Assembly (NCBI GenBank): GCA_002749535.1
Contig: MZZL01000409.1
Coordinates: 1,160,604 to 1,224,603 of the forward strand
DNA length: 64,000 bases
Direction: 5' to 3'
Source: Apophysomyces variabilis
Lineage: Eukaryota > Mucoromycota > Mucoromycetes > Mucorales > Mucoraceae
Within the stretch, counting starts at the first letter, position 1. The number at the start of each line of letters is the position of its first letter. Positions 23,865 to 35,071 of the stretch are shown here, one piece after another. The notes below the pieces were generated by a model that saw only the letters and a program-made list of their open reading frames with translations, had not been told where the DNA came from and did no database searches. The position numbers were made by a program, and so were the translations under genes.

Positions 23865-25330
23865 TCAAAGCTGCTCAGTAGCATTCAGCTCAATAAACAA
23901 GGGGACAGCTACATTACTCTATAACCTCTGCTTTCAAGTTTTCTTAGAATTGGTTTCGATTTGCAGATTGGATTATTGTCCATGGCCAGGTAACTTCGCT
24001 TCAAACTCTCCACACCAAAAAGGTCATCATAAGAAATAGGTAGATGTTGACCTTTTACTGCTAGCTTAGTGATATCAACATCTACAGTCAATTCCTCATT
24101 AATATTCTCAGCTGCAGCGCTTTTCTTTTCACTGCCAACTTTCCTCTTCTGTTTAGCGGTTTTTATCACCGCTTTATAGTGTCGTATTTCGACATACACA
24201 CAGACCAATAAACGTTTTCACATTACCAAAGCAGTAATTAAAAGAAGAATAAAGTGGAGATCGTAAAAAAGACTTCTCCTTGAACCTGAAGTCGATCTGA
24301 TACAATAACAGTCTGAAACCTGTTGAATAAAGACGCAGTCCAGACTCAGGAACTCAGAGATAACCTCTTTACCATGACTAAACCAAAATCTACCATTGGC
24401 TATCCCAATGAAAAACTTTTTTTCGTCATGAATATGTTTACTGATTGGTTTATTATCTGTGTCAAAGAAACTACGATCTAGTAACCGCTCACAGTATAAA
24501 TAAGACTTGGAATCTAATCTTAATAAAGAAAACTCTTTTCTCGAGTCTCGATTTATTCTTGTTATCCATTTTTTATCCTAAATTTCCCTCAGATTCCACA
24601 TATAGTATGATTTTTTTTTTTTTGACAAACTATGTAAAGAATACTAAGCGAATGAATGGGCACCAATAACTGAGTGAGAGACTGCTGTAGTTTTTGCTGT
24701 CTTTACTATAGCATAGGTCTTACTTGCTGATGTAGCCCAATTGTTCTTCACATTGATATCGAAACTAGCCTTATCAGTAAACACACAAGTCTTTATATAA
24801 CCAATTGTCTGCGTCCTTCAATTTCATGAATCACTTGAATTTCGTCTGCAAGTTTGCCTCGAAGTTCCTTATGTCAGCTTCAAAGGTTGGTTTTTTACAA
24901 TGATCAGCATGGTATTCTTCAAGTGGTGAATAGATTGCGGCGTTAAAATAGAAGAGTACTGAAACTGTTTGGTCAAATCTCTTATAATGTGTTCAACAAA
25001 GAGCTTCATATATCACATGCTTTATTTGTTCCCTATGCTCAGTAGTAATCGAACTTTTAAGACTACTGTTCTTAGTTTTTTTATAAGGTACTTCTCCGGT
25101 TTTTTGATATATTTCGCATCACCTTTTAGCATTATGAAGGTCAGTTAAAGCTCCTTTGCGGTCTCAGTATATTCCCTCTCTCCTCAGGATTTTAACCATT
25201 CGATCTATAATTTTTTTCGCTTTGTCGGTCGGTATAATCGTAGCATATTGTGGGCTCTGGATTCAGGTTGACAGCTTTTGGTTGTTTAGATTTCTTTTAT
25301 ACAACTTTATTCTCTCAGCAGACTGAGAGC
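23865..25330 (-). pseudogene. Second degenerate Tc1/IS630-type transposase
   Basis: Several ordered minus-strand fragments fit one dead transposase. At about 24810-24670 there is FMKLKDADNWLYKDL, then after a frameshift TCVFTDKASFDINVKNNW, which corresponds to the first catalytic block (VFxDE.GF). It runs on to TYAIVKTAKTTAVSHSVIGA. At 24208-23909 a spacer rich in Lys and Glu leads to YLAMDNNPICKSKPI and ESRGYRVM, the second catalytic block, normally MDNAPIH. Just beyond, near 23870, lies ELNATEQL, the third block (ELNPIEQ.W), followed by a stop. Stops, frameshifts and altered catalytic residues show it is inactive. The outer limits are approximate. Confidence 0.6.
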
Positions 25331-26107
25331 TAAATAAGCCTGCTGGCTTGTTGTCGTTCGAAAGACAATATTAGAATCTGTAATCAGTGTTAAGATATCC
25401 TCCATTGGATCATAGCTCTATCTCCCTGCTCATTGAGAAGATGGTCCTGTCCATCTTTATAAAAACAGCTGTTTGCCATTGCGTAAATCTTAAATAAGTC
25501 ATAAGGTAATAAAGGTAATCACTGCATCAGGAACCTGCGGTGACGATTAAGCTTATAGTTCCCAAAAATTCTGACAAACAGGTTTTATTTTTCGGAAAAC
25601 GTTTTTCAATAACCGACAATATCCAAGGTAACGACTGTGCAAGGTAATAGCAAGGATTGAGGTAGGACAGGACAAGAATAAGATTGCTCAACGGTACTCG
25701 TACTACAGAAGGTAGGGAAACATATGTACCTTCAATGTCCTTCTTTAAAAGGCATCCTTATCAAAATAGCAAAAATCATAACCTTTTTCTCTCTCTTTTT
25801 CACTTTAAAAGGAAGATAGCTGCGTCGATCTCCGCTCAAAGCTTAACCCAGACGACCCGAAGAATTGAATAAGTCTATATAAAAAAAGTTTCATTCAGCG
25901 CAGAGATATAATGGCATATGTATGGAAGAAAAATAGTATTCTAAACTTTTTTCTACTTTATAACATCGGAAGCATATGCTCTCACTGGGATAGAACTTTT
26001 TTTGGTTTTGATAGAATAGGATCGTTTTTTATATACAGAATAACCCACTGCTTTTTAAGAAAATTTGTAATTATTATTATGAAAAAAAAATAATATAATC
26101 ATTAAGT
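25331..26107. other. Intergenic, 3' flank of FTR1
   Basis: No gene recognised. Next to 26107 is the A/T-rich 3' UTR of FTR1. Confidence 0.4.
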
Positions 26108-27336
26108 TTAAGCCTTCACACCTCCGACATGCGCCTTTTCAGACTGATGTTGTTCTTCGTCTCCGGTTTTAGTACCGAGAATGGCACCATCTTGGTCAAC
26201 AAAGTTCTTAGCGTTCTCCAAAGCTGCGTCACCGTCATCCCATTCGCCCTTCTCTGCCTTCTTGATTGATTCGCGCTTTTCCTTGAAATGCATGTATACA
26301 AGAGCCGCAGCGACAAGAAGCCAGTAAAGGCAGTAGCTGATGATTGTACCAATGGTAGCAGTGTTATTCCAACCAAGGATAGCATTGAAGATTTGCCTGT
26401 AAAATAAGAGCATTAGCAAACTGTAATGAGTCGAAGACATCAATTAGAAACTTACCAGCCACCGTTGTCATCGGTCTTGGCTTCAGGGTCACCCCAGGAC
26501 ACATGCCACACGGCAGTAGTGACTTTATATGCAATCACATCACCACCTTCTTCGGCAGCTTCACCACCAATAACCTGGTTCCACGAGTATTGCTCAAAGT
26601 AACCGACTGCTTTGGACATGAGACCAGCCGCGACCAAGTAGAGGATAACAGTAGAGAAAATAAAGAACCAGCGGAGTCGAAGGAGGGAACCACCACGGTA
26701 GATCAAGAATCCGACTAAAGCACCGCAGATGAAGCCCATAATGGCAGCAATAGGGATAGACTTTGCCTGGACATTAAGGGATACCTGCAATACCAATCCA
26801 GATGAGTAAGAATATTTCTTTTGCTTATATGATCTTTTTTTACTTACACCAGCAATGAAGACGACAGCTTCCAGACCTTCTCTCAGGACAGTAATAAAAG
26901 GCAAAAGGAAGAAGGAGTATTTCTGCATCCAGACTTTAAATCCAGACTTGACATGTCTGGTTTCCATGGCCTTTGCTAGCTTGATCTTCCACTTTTCTTG
27001 CATGCGTTCAGTCTTCAACATAGCCAGACCCATGAGGGTGATCATGATCGTGGCAATGAGAGAGAAAACACCTTCCCAAATATCTTCAGAATTACCCCAG
27101 AGATCATTCAACACAGTGTAGTAGACGGCAATGAAGGCAGCACCAATACAAAGACAGATAAAGAAACCAATTGCGGCACCAATCCAGACTTGATTGCGGA
27201 GACGCTTGTAGATAGGTGTGTTTGTTTCGAAGACTTTTCTTAAGAAAGAAAGAAGCACGGACACAATGATGGCTGCTTCTGTTGTCTCACGGAAGACAAT
27301 GAAGAAAATTGGCACATCGAAAAGGTCCTGAGACAT
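26108..27336 (-). CDS. ftr1: High-affinity iron permease Ftr1
   Basis: Three exons on the minus strand, 27336-26848, 26784-26456 and 26396-26108, give 368 residues. The start is MSQDLFDVPIFFIVFRETTEA. The first iron-binding REXXE motif is R16-E17-T-T-E20, the second R152-E153-G-L-E156 in LPFITVLREGLEAVVF. About seven hydrophobic helices are visible, including VWIGAAIGFFICLCIGAAF and IPIAAIMGFICGALVGF. The C-terminal tail is charged (KEKRESIKKAEKGEW) and probably cytosolic. The length is typical of fungal Ftr1. In yeast Ftr1 forms a plasma-membrane complex with the ferroxidase Fet3, which passes Fe3+ into the permease. The partner gene lies head to head 714 bp away. Both key motifs are intact, so the protein should be functional. 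Confidence 0.97.
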
Positions 27337-27532
27337 TGCGACTAGGCCGACTTGAAGTGGTCAGGGAAGAGAGAGAGAGAGAGAGGGAAGGAAAGAAAGA
27401 AGAAAGAAAAAAAAATGGAAAAACAGACGAGGATAATATAAGCACCGGATTAATCAAAAGGGAAACAGAAAAATTTTTTTATTTTATTTTGTCTACTACT
27501 CGTATTGAATCGGGTGATGGGAAGGAGTTTAT

Positions 27533-27541
27533 TTATCTGAT
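27533..27541 (-). promoter_or_regulatory. GATA-type iron motif 1 (ATCAGATAA)
   Basis: Reads TTATCTGAT on the plus strand, which is ATCAGATAA on the minus strand. Confidence 0.6.
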
Positions 27542-27554
27542 GGATAATACTACT

Positions 27555-27563
27555 TTATCAGAT
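27555..27563 (-). promoter_or_regulatory. GATA-type iron motif 2 (ATCTGATAA)
   Basis: Reads TTATCAGAT on the plus strand, 13 bp after motif 1, so the two could bind a dimer or two fingers together. Confidence 0.6.
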
Positions 27564-27712
27564 GTTCCCCGATCAAATCTACAACCCCAGACGGACCCAT
27601 GCCATGTGAGACCCTTTAATCCCATATATTGTACGACGGTCATAGAAGGGTCGGGGGTTCATGGTTGACCAACAAAAAAACGAGCGTACATTTAAGGTTG
27701 TGGCGCCATCTT

Positions 27713-27721
27713 TTATCAGAT
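27713..27721 (-). promoter_or_regulatory. GATA-type iron motif 3 (ATCTGATAA)
   Basis: Reads TTATCAGAT on the plus strand, in the middle of the shared promoter. Confidence 0.6.
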
Positions 27722-27924
27722 GAAGAAGCTTCCGACGATAGACGGTCCTACATCTACTTGACGCTCATCATTGGACATCCGATTCCGTAAAGCGGAGTCT
27801 ACATGCATATCAACCAAAATAAGAACTTTTTTTTTTGCTATACAAACCCGATCCCGACACAATAGCCAAAGAAACGCGCTGAAGTGGATTCTATAGAAAT
27901 AAAAAAAAACTTTTTCTATATCTG

Positions 27925-27933
27925 ATCTGATAA
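27925..27933 (+). promoter_or_regulatory. GATA-type iron motif 4 (ATCTGATAA)
   Basis: Perfect match on the plus strand, 118 bp before the FET3 start codon. Confidence 0.6.
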
Positions 27934-28050
27934 TTTCTCCCCACTTTCTCCGGAGTACATTATACACAACGCGCTCATTCTTATTTATTGTCACTGTTTT
28001 TTTCCAGCCTGGTTTTTTTTTCTTTCTTCTTTCCTTCTTTCATCCTTTCC

Positions 28051-30298
28051 ATGCGTTTCTTGGAGACTTTCCTTGTGGCTGGCCTTGCCTCAAGCATAGC
28101 ACAAGCAGCACGCGTTGTGCATGATTGGAATATCACTTATACCACTGCAAATCCTGATGGTCTCCGTGAACGCCGTGTCATCGGTGTCAATGGCAAATGG
28201 CCGTAAGTCCAAAAAAAAGTATTTGTAGCCCACAGAAAACTTACATTACTTTGGTTATAGTCCTCCAGCTATCCATGTCAACCTTAATGACACATTAGTG
28301 ATCAATGTTCATAATTCTTTGGATGAGCCTACCTCCCTTCATCCTCACGGTCAATTCCAGAATGGTACCGTTTGGATGGATGGCCCTGTTGGCGTCACTC
28401 AATGGTGAGGAGCTACCAGACCGAAATCTTTTTTTATCTGATCCTGTTTTTTTTATTATCGTCATTATTATTATCCAGCCCTATTCCTCCTGGATACGAT
28501 CTTACCTATGAGTTCAATATCACTCAAACTGGTTCTTTCTGGATTCACAGTCATTTTATGGTAACTAGAGCAAAAGAAGAGATGAGGATGTCATAATATT
28601 TATCATTTTTTATCTTTCAGGGTCAATATATGGATGGTCTCCGTACACCCTTGATTCTTCACAACCCTAACGAACCTTATAAATACGACCATGATATCAC
28701 CGTGCCTCTTTCCGGTAAAATCTACTTTCTTATTTTCCCGGGTATCCACAGATAACTAAATCAGGGAAAATTGTACTGTAGATTGGTATCACGAGGACTA
28801 CCATAAAGGTCTGGATACTTTCATGAGCATCTATAACCCTACCGGTGCCGAGCCTGTACCACGTAAGTTTCCTTTTTGGTTTTTATATGGAGATCATTTT
28901 GTTTTGCTCATTGCTTGCCAATAGAATCTGGTTTCATCATGGAAAATGTCAACTCAAGCCTGACCTTTGAACCTGGAAAAACCTATCGACTTCGTCTCAT
29001 CAACATGTCTGGTTTCTCTACTTTCTTTTTCAGTATTGATGGTCATGATCTGGATATCATTGAAGTCGATGGTGTAAGTATATATTTATCACATCACATC
29101 GAATGGTTAGCTAACGGCACTTTCTTTTGCAATAGATTGACACCGAACGAAAGACCGTTAAGAACTTGTATCTCACTGCTGCCCAACGTATTTCTGTCTT
29201 GGTTACCGCAAAGAACAGTACTTCTCTCAACTATTTGATGCACGCTGATATGGACACTGGCATGTTTGATGTCCTTCCTCCGGATCTCAAGACAAGTATG
29301 TAAACCTTTCCCTACTTTTTCTTTCTCCGGTCTAATACACCTTTTCCCAGACCTCACTACTCCCATCTACTACAATGCTTCACATGGCAACTTTGCACCC
29401 AGTGAAGACGTCGGCATGGGAAGTGATTTTGACGATATTGCCCTTCCTCCTCTCCACCGTGCAGCTGCCGTTGAACCCGACCATCAGGTTAACCTAACCT
29501 TCAATTTTGATGTTACTACCGATGGTCTCAACCGCGGTATGTTTAACGAGATCCCCTACTTGACGCCCAAGGTCCCCACCCTTAACACCTTGTTCTCCAT
29601 GGGCAACCTCTCTAACAACATTGATGTCTACGGTCCCCAATCCATGGCTTATATTCTTAAGCATTTGGATATGGTTGAGATTGTCCTTAACAACCTCGAT
29701 GACGGTGATCATCCTTGTAAGTTTCGAAGCAATCGTAAATCACATTGGTATTTAACCCTCCTTATCGAACGCTTTAGTCCATTTGCACGGTCACGTCTTC
29801 CAAATCGTTGCCCGTGGTGACGGTATCTACACCGGTAACCGATCTGAAGTCCAATGGGTCCTTGACAATCCCACTTCTCGTGACACTGTCCTTGTCCCTG
29901 GTAATGGTTACACAATTATCCGTTTCCGTGCAGACAATCCCGGTGTCTGGTTCTTCCATTGTCACATCGAATGGCATTTGGAATCCGGTCTGGCTGCCAC
30001 CTTTATCGAAGCTCCTGATGTCGCATTGCAACGTATGACCTTGCCTGAGAAGTTCTACGATATGTGTGAAGCTGGCGGGAACATTGCTAAAGGCAATGCC
30101 GCTGGTAAACAAGGTCTGGACCTCAGCGGTGCCCCCGATGGCATCAGACTTATCTACGACGGTTTTACGGCCAAGGGCAAGGGTGCTATGGCCGCATGTA
30201 TCATTGCCGCTCTGATTGGTATTGGTACCATTGTCTGGTATGCCTTGGCTGACCCCCAGAAGGAGGCCAAGCAGATTGTTGCTGCCAAGCAACATTAA
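28051..30298 (+). CDS. fet3: Multicopper ferroxidase Fet3
   Basis: Nine exons: 28051-28202, 28261-28404, 28479-28560, 28621-28714, 28782-28862, 28925-29073, 29136-29295, 29351-29716 and 29778-30298. They give 582 residues. [19 protein letters not shown] is a signal peptide. The four copper-binding blocks are [37 protein letters not shown] and [15 protein letters not shown], with the Cys of the type 1 site inside HCHIEWH. A single C-terminal helix ([19 protein letters not shown]) and a short Lys-rich tail give the type I topology of yeast Fet3. The first block reads HPHG where yeast has HFHG, and the His ligands are kept. The enzyme oxidises Fe2+ with O2 at the plasma membrane and hands Fe3+ to Ftr1, encoded next door. 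Laccase is less likely because of the transmembrane anchor and gene context. Confidence 0.95.
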
Positions 30299-31466
30299 AA
30301 AATTTTTTCTTATAGCTTACAAACTCTTTTTTTTTCCCTTACATAATACATAGTACTTCTCTTTTTGCACTCTCTTCTTTAATTTGTATCGACCAAAAAA
30401 TAAAATGTATTTCATTGCAAAAGTCTTATAGAAAAGTACACAGTACATAGTCTGTTTAGTTGTCTTCAGTTTCCCTGATTTGCGGAACAGTCTTGTGCTT
30501 CAGTATGTAGGCTGGAGCGGCTATATGTCCGACAATCGGATATGCTCAATCTCAGCGCTATTATTCATATAAAAAGGCAATGATTTCGGTTGTACTACTC
30601 TAACAATTTTCTTCTAATCATTGTTGCCTTGTGCAAGCATATAAAAATTTTCGCCACACTTAAACAGTCAATTAATGATGGAGGCAGTTGGTTACGCTAT
30701 AAGTAAAGAAAGTAGTAACAGAAACAGTAACCCTACTCTTTTTACTTAGTAAATGCATTTTTTGAGCCTTTACAGAGGAACAAAATATGTAATAGTTAAA
30801 AAACAAAACGCGTGTTAAATAGACGCAATAAAACGTTGACGCAGTCCTAGTTTGTATGCGAAGATGTTCCTGTCGTGCGCACTGGTGATGACGGACGTGG
30901 TGGTAGTACACAGATTGGATTCTGTGAAGAAACCTGGTGGTTATGCATGCAGAGGTTTTGAAGCAAAGCAGCAGTTGGCGACTTGACTCCGAAGTACATG
31001 TGAATCAGCATACACTGTGTATAAAGCTACAACACTTTTTCACTTAGCAAGTAGAGTGCAGTGACATTATTCATATAAACAAGATGGTTCCAGACAAAGA
31101 TCACGTAGGCTAAATTACAGATAGAAAGAATATGCGGTTGTTCTGTATGTACTTTATCCTAATGTCTCTCAGGATACTGTTTGGAAACAGAGCGAAAAAA
31201 CCTTTGTAGGTAATAGTCCTTTCAGCTTAAATAGCTCCCCATTGTTTGAGAGTAGGGGACATTATTGCAGTTATTATCACTCCATTACAAGTTGCGAAAT
31301 TGCTTACAACACGCTTTAGGACAAGGTGCAGATTTCTATTGAAGCAATGGCTACAGGAGGAGAGGACATGTATAATAATATGGGCGTACAGGTCATCATA
31401 TATAAGGTAACAAATTTAGAAAGAAAGACCTCACTTTCAGTGCGGTGAAACTTAAGAAAGATGCTT
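30299..31466. other. Intergenic, convergent 3' ends
   Basis: Between the 3' ends of FET3 and the WD40 gene. A/T-rich, no gene or RNA recognised. Confidence 0.4.
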
Positions 31467-34048
31467 TTATTTTGAGCTTCTGGACGAGAATAAATTACCA
31501 AAGGGGCGTCGTCGGATAGCGCTGGTATTTTCGGCTCCTGAAGATACACTCTTCGTATTTAATGAAGCCGAATCTACGCTATGTCGTTTTGTTTGTTGAT
31601 TCGGATAGACACCAGAATCCATTCTCCATACTTTGACGCAGCCTTGAAAATCAGCTGAAACAATAATCTGGCCTTCGGAAAACTTGTATTCATCTTTAGC
31701 TTGCCCGTTTGCTTCAGTGGCCGAGTCCTCTTCTACGACCTGCTGATCATCGTCTTCAGCTGATATGCGTTGAGAGATTGGCGTGTGATTATAGATTATA
31801 TCATGACCGGTCTTATAAAGAAGCTGACGAGTTTTTGTAGGTGCAAATGCCGTGCTAGTGACCATATCTTGGTGTGCTTCGAAGTATTCGCTACAATTTC
31901 GCCATTTATCTTTCATTTTTCGTTCGCTTCGCTTTAGCCATCCGGAGGATTGTGGCTCCCCATGCTTGAACTGCTCGCTAAAGTGTCCCACTGCCGCTGC
32001 TGTTTTGATAGACTCATCTTGCAAATAATGGAATGGGGTAAAGCTAACCTGCTCTGTCCCCCAAAGGTAAACGTTGTGGTCTTCCGATCCACATACGATG
32101 TACTTCCCATCATCACTGAATTGAGCCTTTAGCTACATGCTTATGACTACGATACAAGCTAATACCTGAACGTTGCTCGTATCTGCATCGAAAGGTTTTC
32201 GTTTCCTTTGTATTTGTACATTAAGCTCTTATCTTTCATATTGATTAGTCGTATTCTAGAATCGTTACTGCTAATTAGAATTTTCTCATCGCCGGAAGGC
32301 ATCCCAGGCATTGGCTCGATCCCCGTAATCTTCCTTCCCTTTTTGGCGTTCCGTTTCTTGATCGAAATTTGAGTGTTGTATTTGAGGCCCTGAGTTTCAT
32401 AGAAGAAAACCTGGCCTAAATATGAGCCAGCACAAGCCGTATTACCGTCCAGAGTAAATCCAACCGCAGTAATCATATTTCCTTCAGGTATCTCATTCCA
32501 GAAAGCTACTTTTTTCTCGGGTATACTCCATAAACGAAGCTTGCAATCCAAGGATCCGGATAGAAAAAAGCGATCATCCTTAGGATTGGTTAGTTGCGTT
32601 CATTTATTTCACGAAGTTACCTTAGGATGAAAAGCTATGCCTGTCACAAAATCTAAGTGGCGAAAAACGCACAAACATTCTTTCCTTGATATATGCCATA
32701 AACTGCCCTTTCCTACTTGTATAAGCTCCATCTTTCTGTCTGATGACCAAGAATCAAAATACTCACCGCACCGTCTTATCCATTGAACTTGAAAGCAAAA
32801 AGTTATTCTGGCGTAACGTCAATGCTATAACACGAAACGTAAAAAAGACAATAACTCGCTTTACCTTAGACCAGCTGAGATCCAATATATCGGCAGTGTG
32901 TCCACGGTACTCATGCATCGGCAAGTCCTCAAATACTTTGATCGTGTTCTCGGTTGCTTTATCCGGATTTAAGACTTTCCATACTTGAACTAGGCAGTTT
33001 TGTCCTCCAGTCGCCATATACTTCCCATCTTTACTGAACTCTATTATCCATGTTGCTCCGCTGGTACCATTGCCAGATTGATCGCCAATGGCCGACGCGT
33101 ATGAGCCTGCTGCTGTTGCTAATGTCTGGGCTAACACTAGACGTGAGAAATCTTTGTTTCCTTTGGACTTTGACTTCATCTAAAAATGCATCTCCTTAAG
33201 ATCTTGTGCTTTGTGCAAGACTCGGTACCTTAACAGGACGTTCTCCATGTGGGACTGTAGTAGATAGGTTGCTGTTTAGTTGTGCTAACAATGTTGAATG
33301 ACCGGATTCAAAGCTATTTCTCCTGTCTGTCGCTGAAGACGACGAACTTGCATGGCTGTGATCCGATAAGGCATCACTAACCGGTTGCTGTCGCCTAAAC
33401 TTGATACGAGAGAACAAACCATTAGGTTTCCTATGTATGATCCTACTGTGAGCCAATAGTTTATTGCGGATTCGCAATTCAGGTATGCTGTACTTTAACG
33501 CAGGATCCACTTGTAGCATGTTATCTGACTTCTCATGTTCCTGTGGGTCCGATTTAAATGCATCTTTGTCCCTGTTTATATTCTTCTGATTACATAAGGA
33601 AGAACTGCTAGGCTCATCATCATCCACCAGAACTGCTGGAACAGAGATCGTGCCATTGGATCCGTATAGTTTCGAAGTACGTCGGACAATATGAGCAGAC
33701 AATGGGTCCATGGACATCCTTTTGTTCTGCCCGTCCGACGTTGATGGGTCCACTAACGGGGAATCTCCGGGCAAATTATCTAAACACGAACATCATATAC
33801 AAACGTTAAACAGATGCAACAGCTTGCAATAAGACATATGAAAAACTTGATCCGTTTTCTTGCGATGTCTTGAGAACAAGCCTAAACAGGTACAGCTATG
33901 TAACGTGTTCCCGCTTCGTTGATGAAGGTAAGGGGAAAAACGGATCGCTTGCGATTCTGGTACCTTTATGCTGAGAAGGAGTGTATGGCTTTGGCGACAT
34001 TGCGTCTTTGGCATCATAGAATTCATCATCTGAACTGATGCTGCTCAT
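31467..34048 (-). CDS. WD40-repeat protein, WDR44/Dgr2-like
   Basis: Seven exons on the minus strand: 34048-33964, 33779-33229, 33179-32865, 32807-32767, 32702-32621, 32578-32166 and 32115-31467. They give 711 residues in consistent phase. It begins MSSISSDDEFYDAKDAMSP, an acidic SDDEF-D start seen in WDR44-type proteins. A disordered region follows, then WD repeats: IIEFSKDGKYMATGGQNCLV, EYRGHTADILDLSW, LLSSSMDKTVRLWHI, FRHLDFVTGIAFHP, LSGSLDCKLRLWSI, FSDDGKYIVCGSEDHNVYLW and, late, ADFQGCVKVWRMD. A long insert separates the last two, as in the family. WDR44 binds Rab11 and links endosome recycling to other organelles in animals. The yeast relative Dgr2 is poorly defined. The Rab role here is inference. 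Confidence 0.85.
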
Positions 34049-35071
34049 GGCGAGAGGCAATGGCGTTGATGCAATGGGTTAAATGTGCAGAGCGGAAGAA
34101 AAGGGCTTCGCCTCAATGATTTTGCGCGTGACTTTATGCAGCTCGATTTTCGATCCAGGAAACTGAAAACATTGCTAAACCATACTTGGGAGCTTCAATA
34201 TTATAGTCCGCGAAAGCGGGGAAGTAGTCAAGATAGAATGCTATCTATTTCATCAAAGGGATAATGGGCTCTATTTTATCATGAAATAAGTCCCTTGAAG
34301 GCCTATAATTACACCATTTACCGGAACAATCCATTTTGGGATTTGGGTATGCGAACATACTAGTCTTCCAACGTCAACTTACGCCATTTTCCATGAAGAG
34401 CATATACACTGTTTGATGATTAGGCAACTAATGTAGAAAGGACCATTATCGAATAACAACTAACTGCTTTCAGATATTTGCTGATCTTCTAAAACGGAGG
34501 ATCTGGATGTCCCTTCCTGTTTGCGCAATTGGTTTATTGAGAGCGGGTCCCAAAGTCCAGTCAATTGGATTGATAAGAGAGACCTTCGCCACTACTTGCG
34601 CTTGTATTTCTATCTAGCTATTAACGGGCAGTGTCGATGCAACTTCTGCTGCTCATTGTGCTTATATACTCGCTTTTTTCTTCTCTTTCGATAGCGCCTT
34701 GTTTTCCTTTGCTTTCTCTTATCGTCTTTCTTCCGTCGAATACATCAATTATACAATCTTTAGGCCATTATATCTGTTGTTATTCTTTCACTCTTTGGCT
34801 TGAACATTTGATGATGTCTCAGTAAGATGAACTGCCAAACGAAGTAGTCTTCCTTAATGAATCAATATCCATTGACATATGCTCGTGTACAACAAGCTAC
34901 AACGCTAATTATTAGATATTGTTCTGTTCGACTATTTTGGCAAATGGACAAATAAAAGATGGACCATCATAGACTTAGGAGGATGAGCTATCGTTATGCC
35001 ATGCAAAAAAATTCATTCCCAGTCAGCGGAAAGTTATCCTATCGCTTCATCTTTTCAACTTGGAAGATTCG
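34049..35071. promoter_or_regulatory. Divergent intergenic region, WD40 gene / HECT ligase gene
   Basis: About 1 kb separating two divergent start codons. No recognisable operator, repeat or third gene. Confidence 0.4.

Larger units (their letters stand above)
27337..28050. promoter_or_regulatory. Bidirectional FTR1-FET3 promoter with four GATA-type iron motifs
   Basis: The shared upstream region of the iron permease and ferroxidase genes. It contains four exact matches to ATCWGATAA, the core bound by fungal iron-sensing GATA repressors (SreA/Urbs1/Fep1 group): 27533-27541 (-), 27555-27563 (-), 27713-27721 (-) and 27925-27933 (+). It also has a GA-rich tract (27368-27410) near FTR1 and a C/T tract (28005-28048) directly before the FET3 ATG. 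Iron-dependent co-repression is inferred from the motifs. Confidence 0.75.

Noticed and set aside
29774..30295. 173-codon open frame antisense to the last FET3 exon
   Set aside because: It mirrors a strongly codon-biased, conserved FET3 exon carrying the copper motifs. No domain or splice support of its own.
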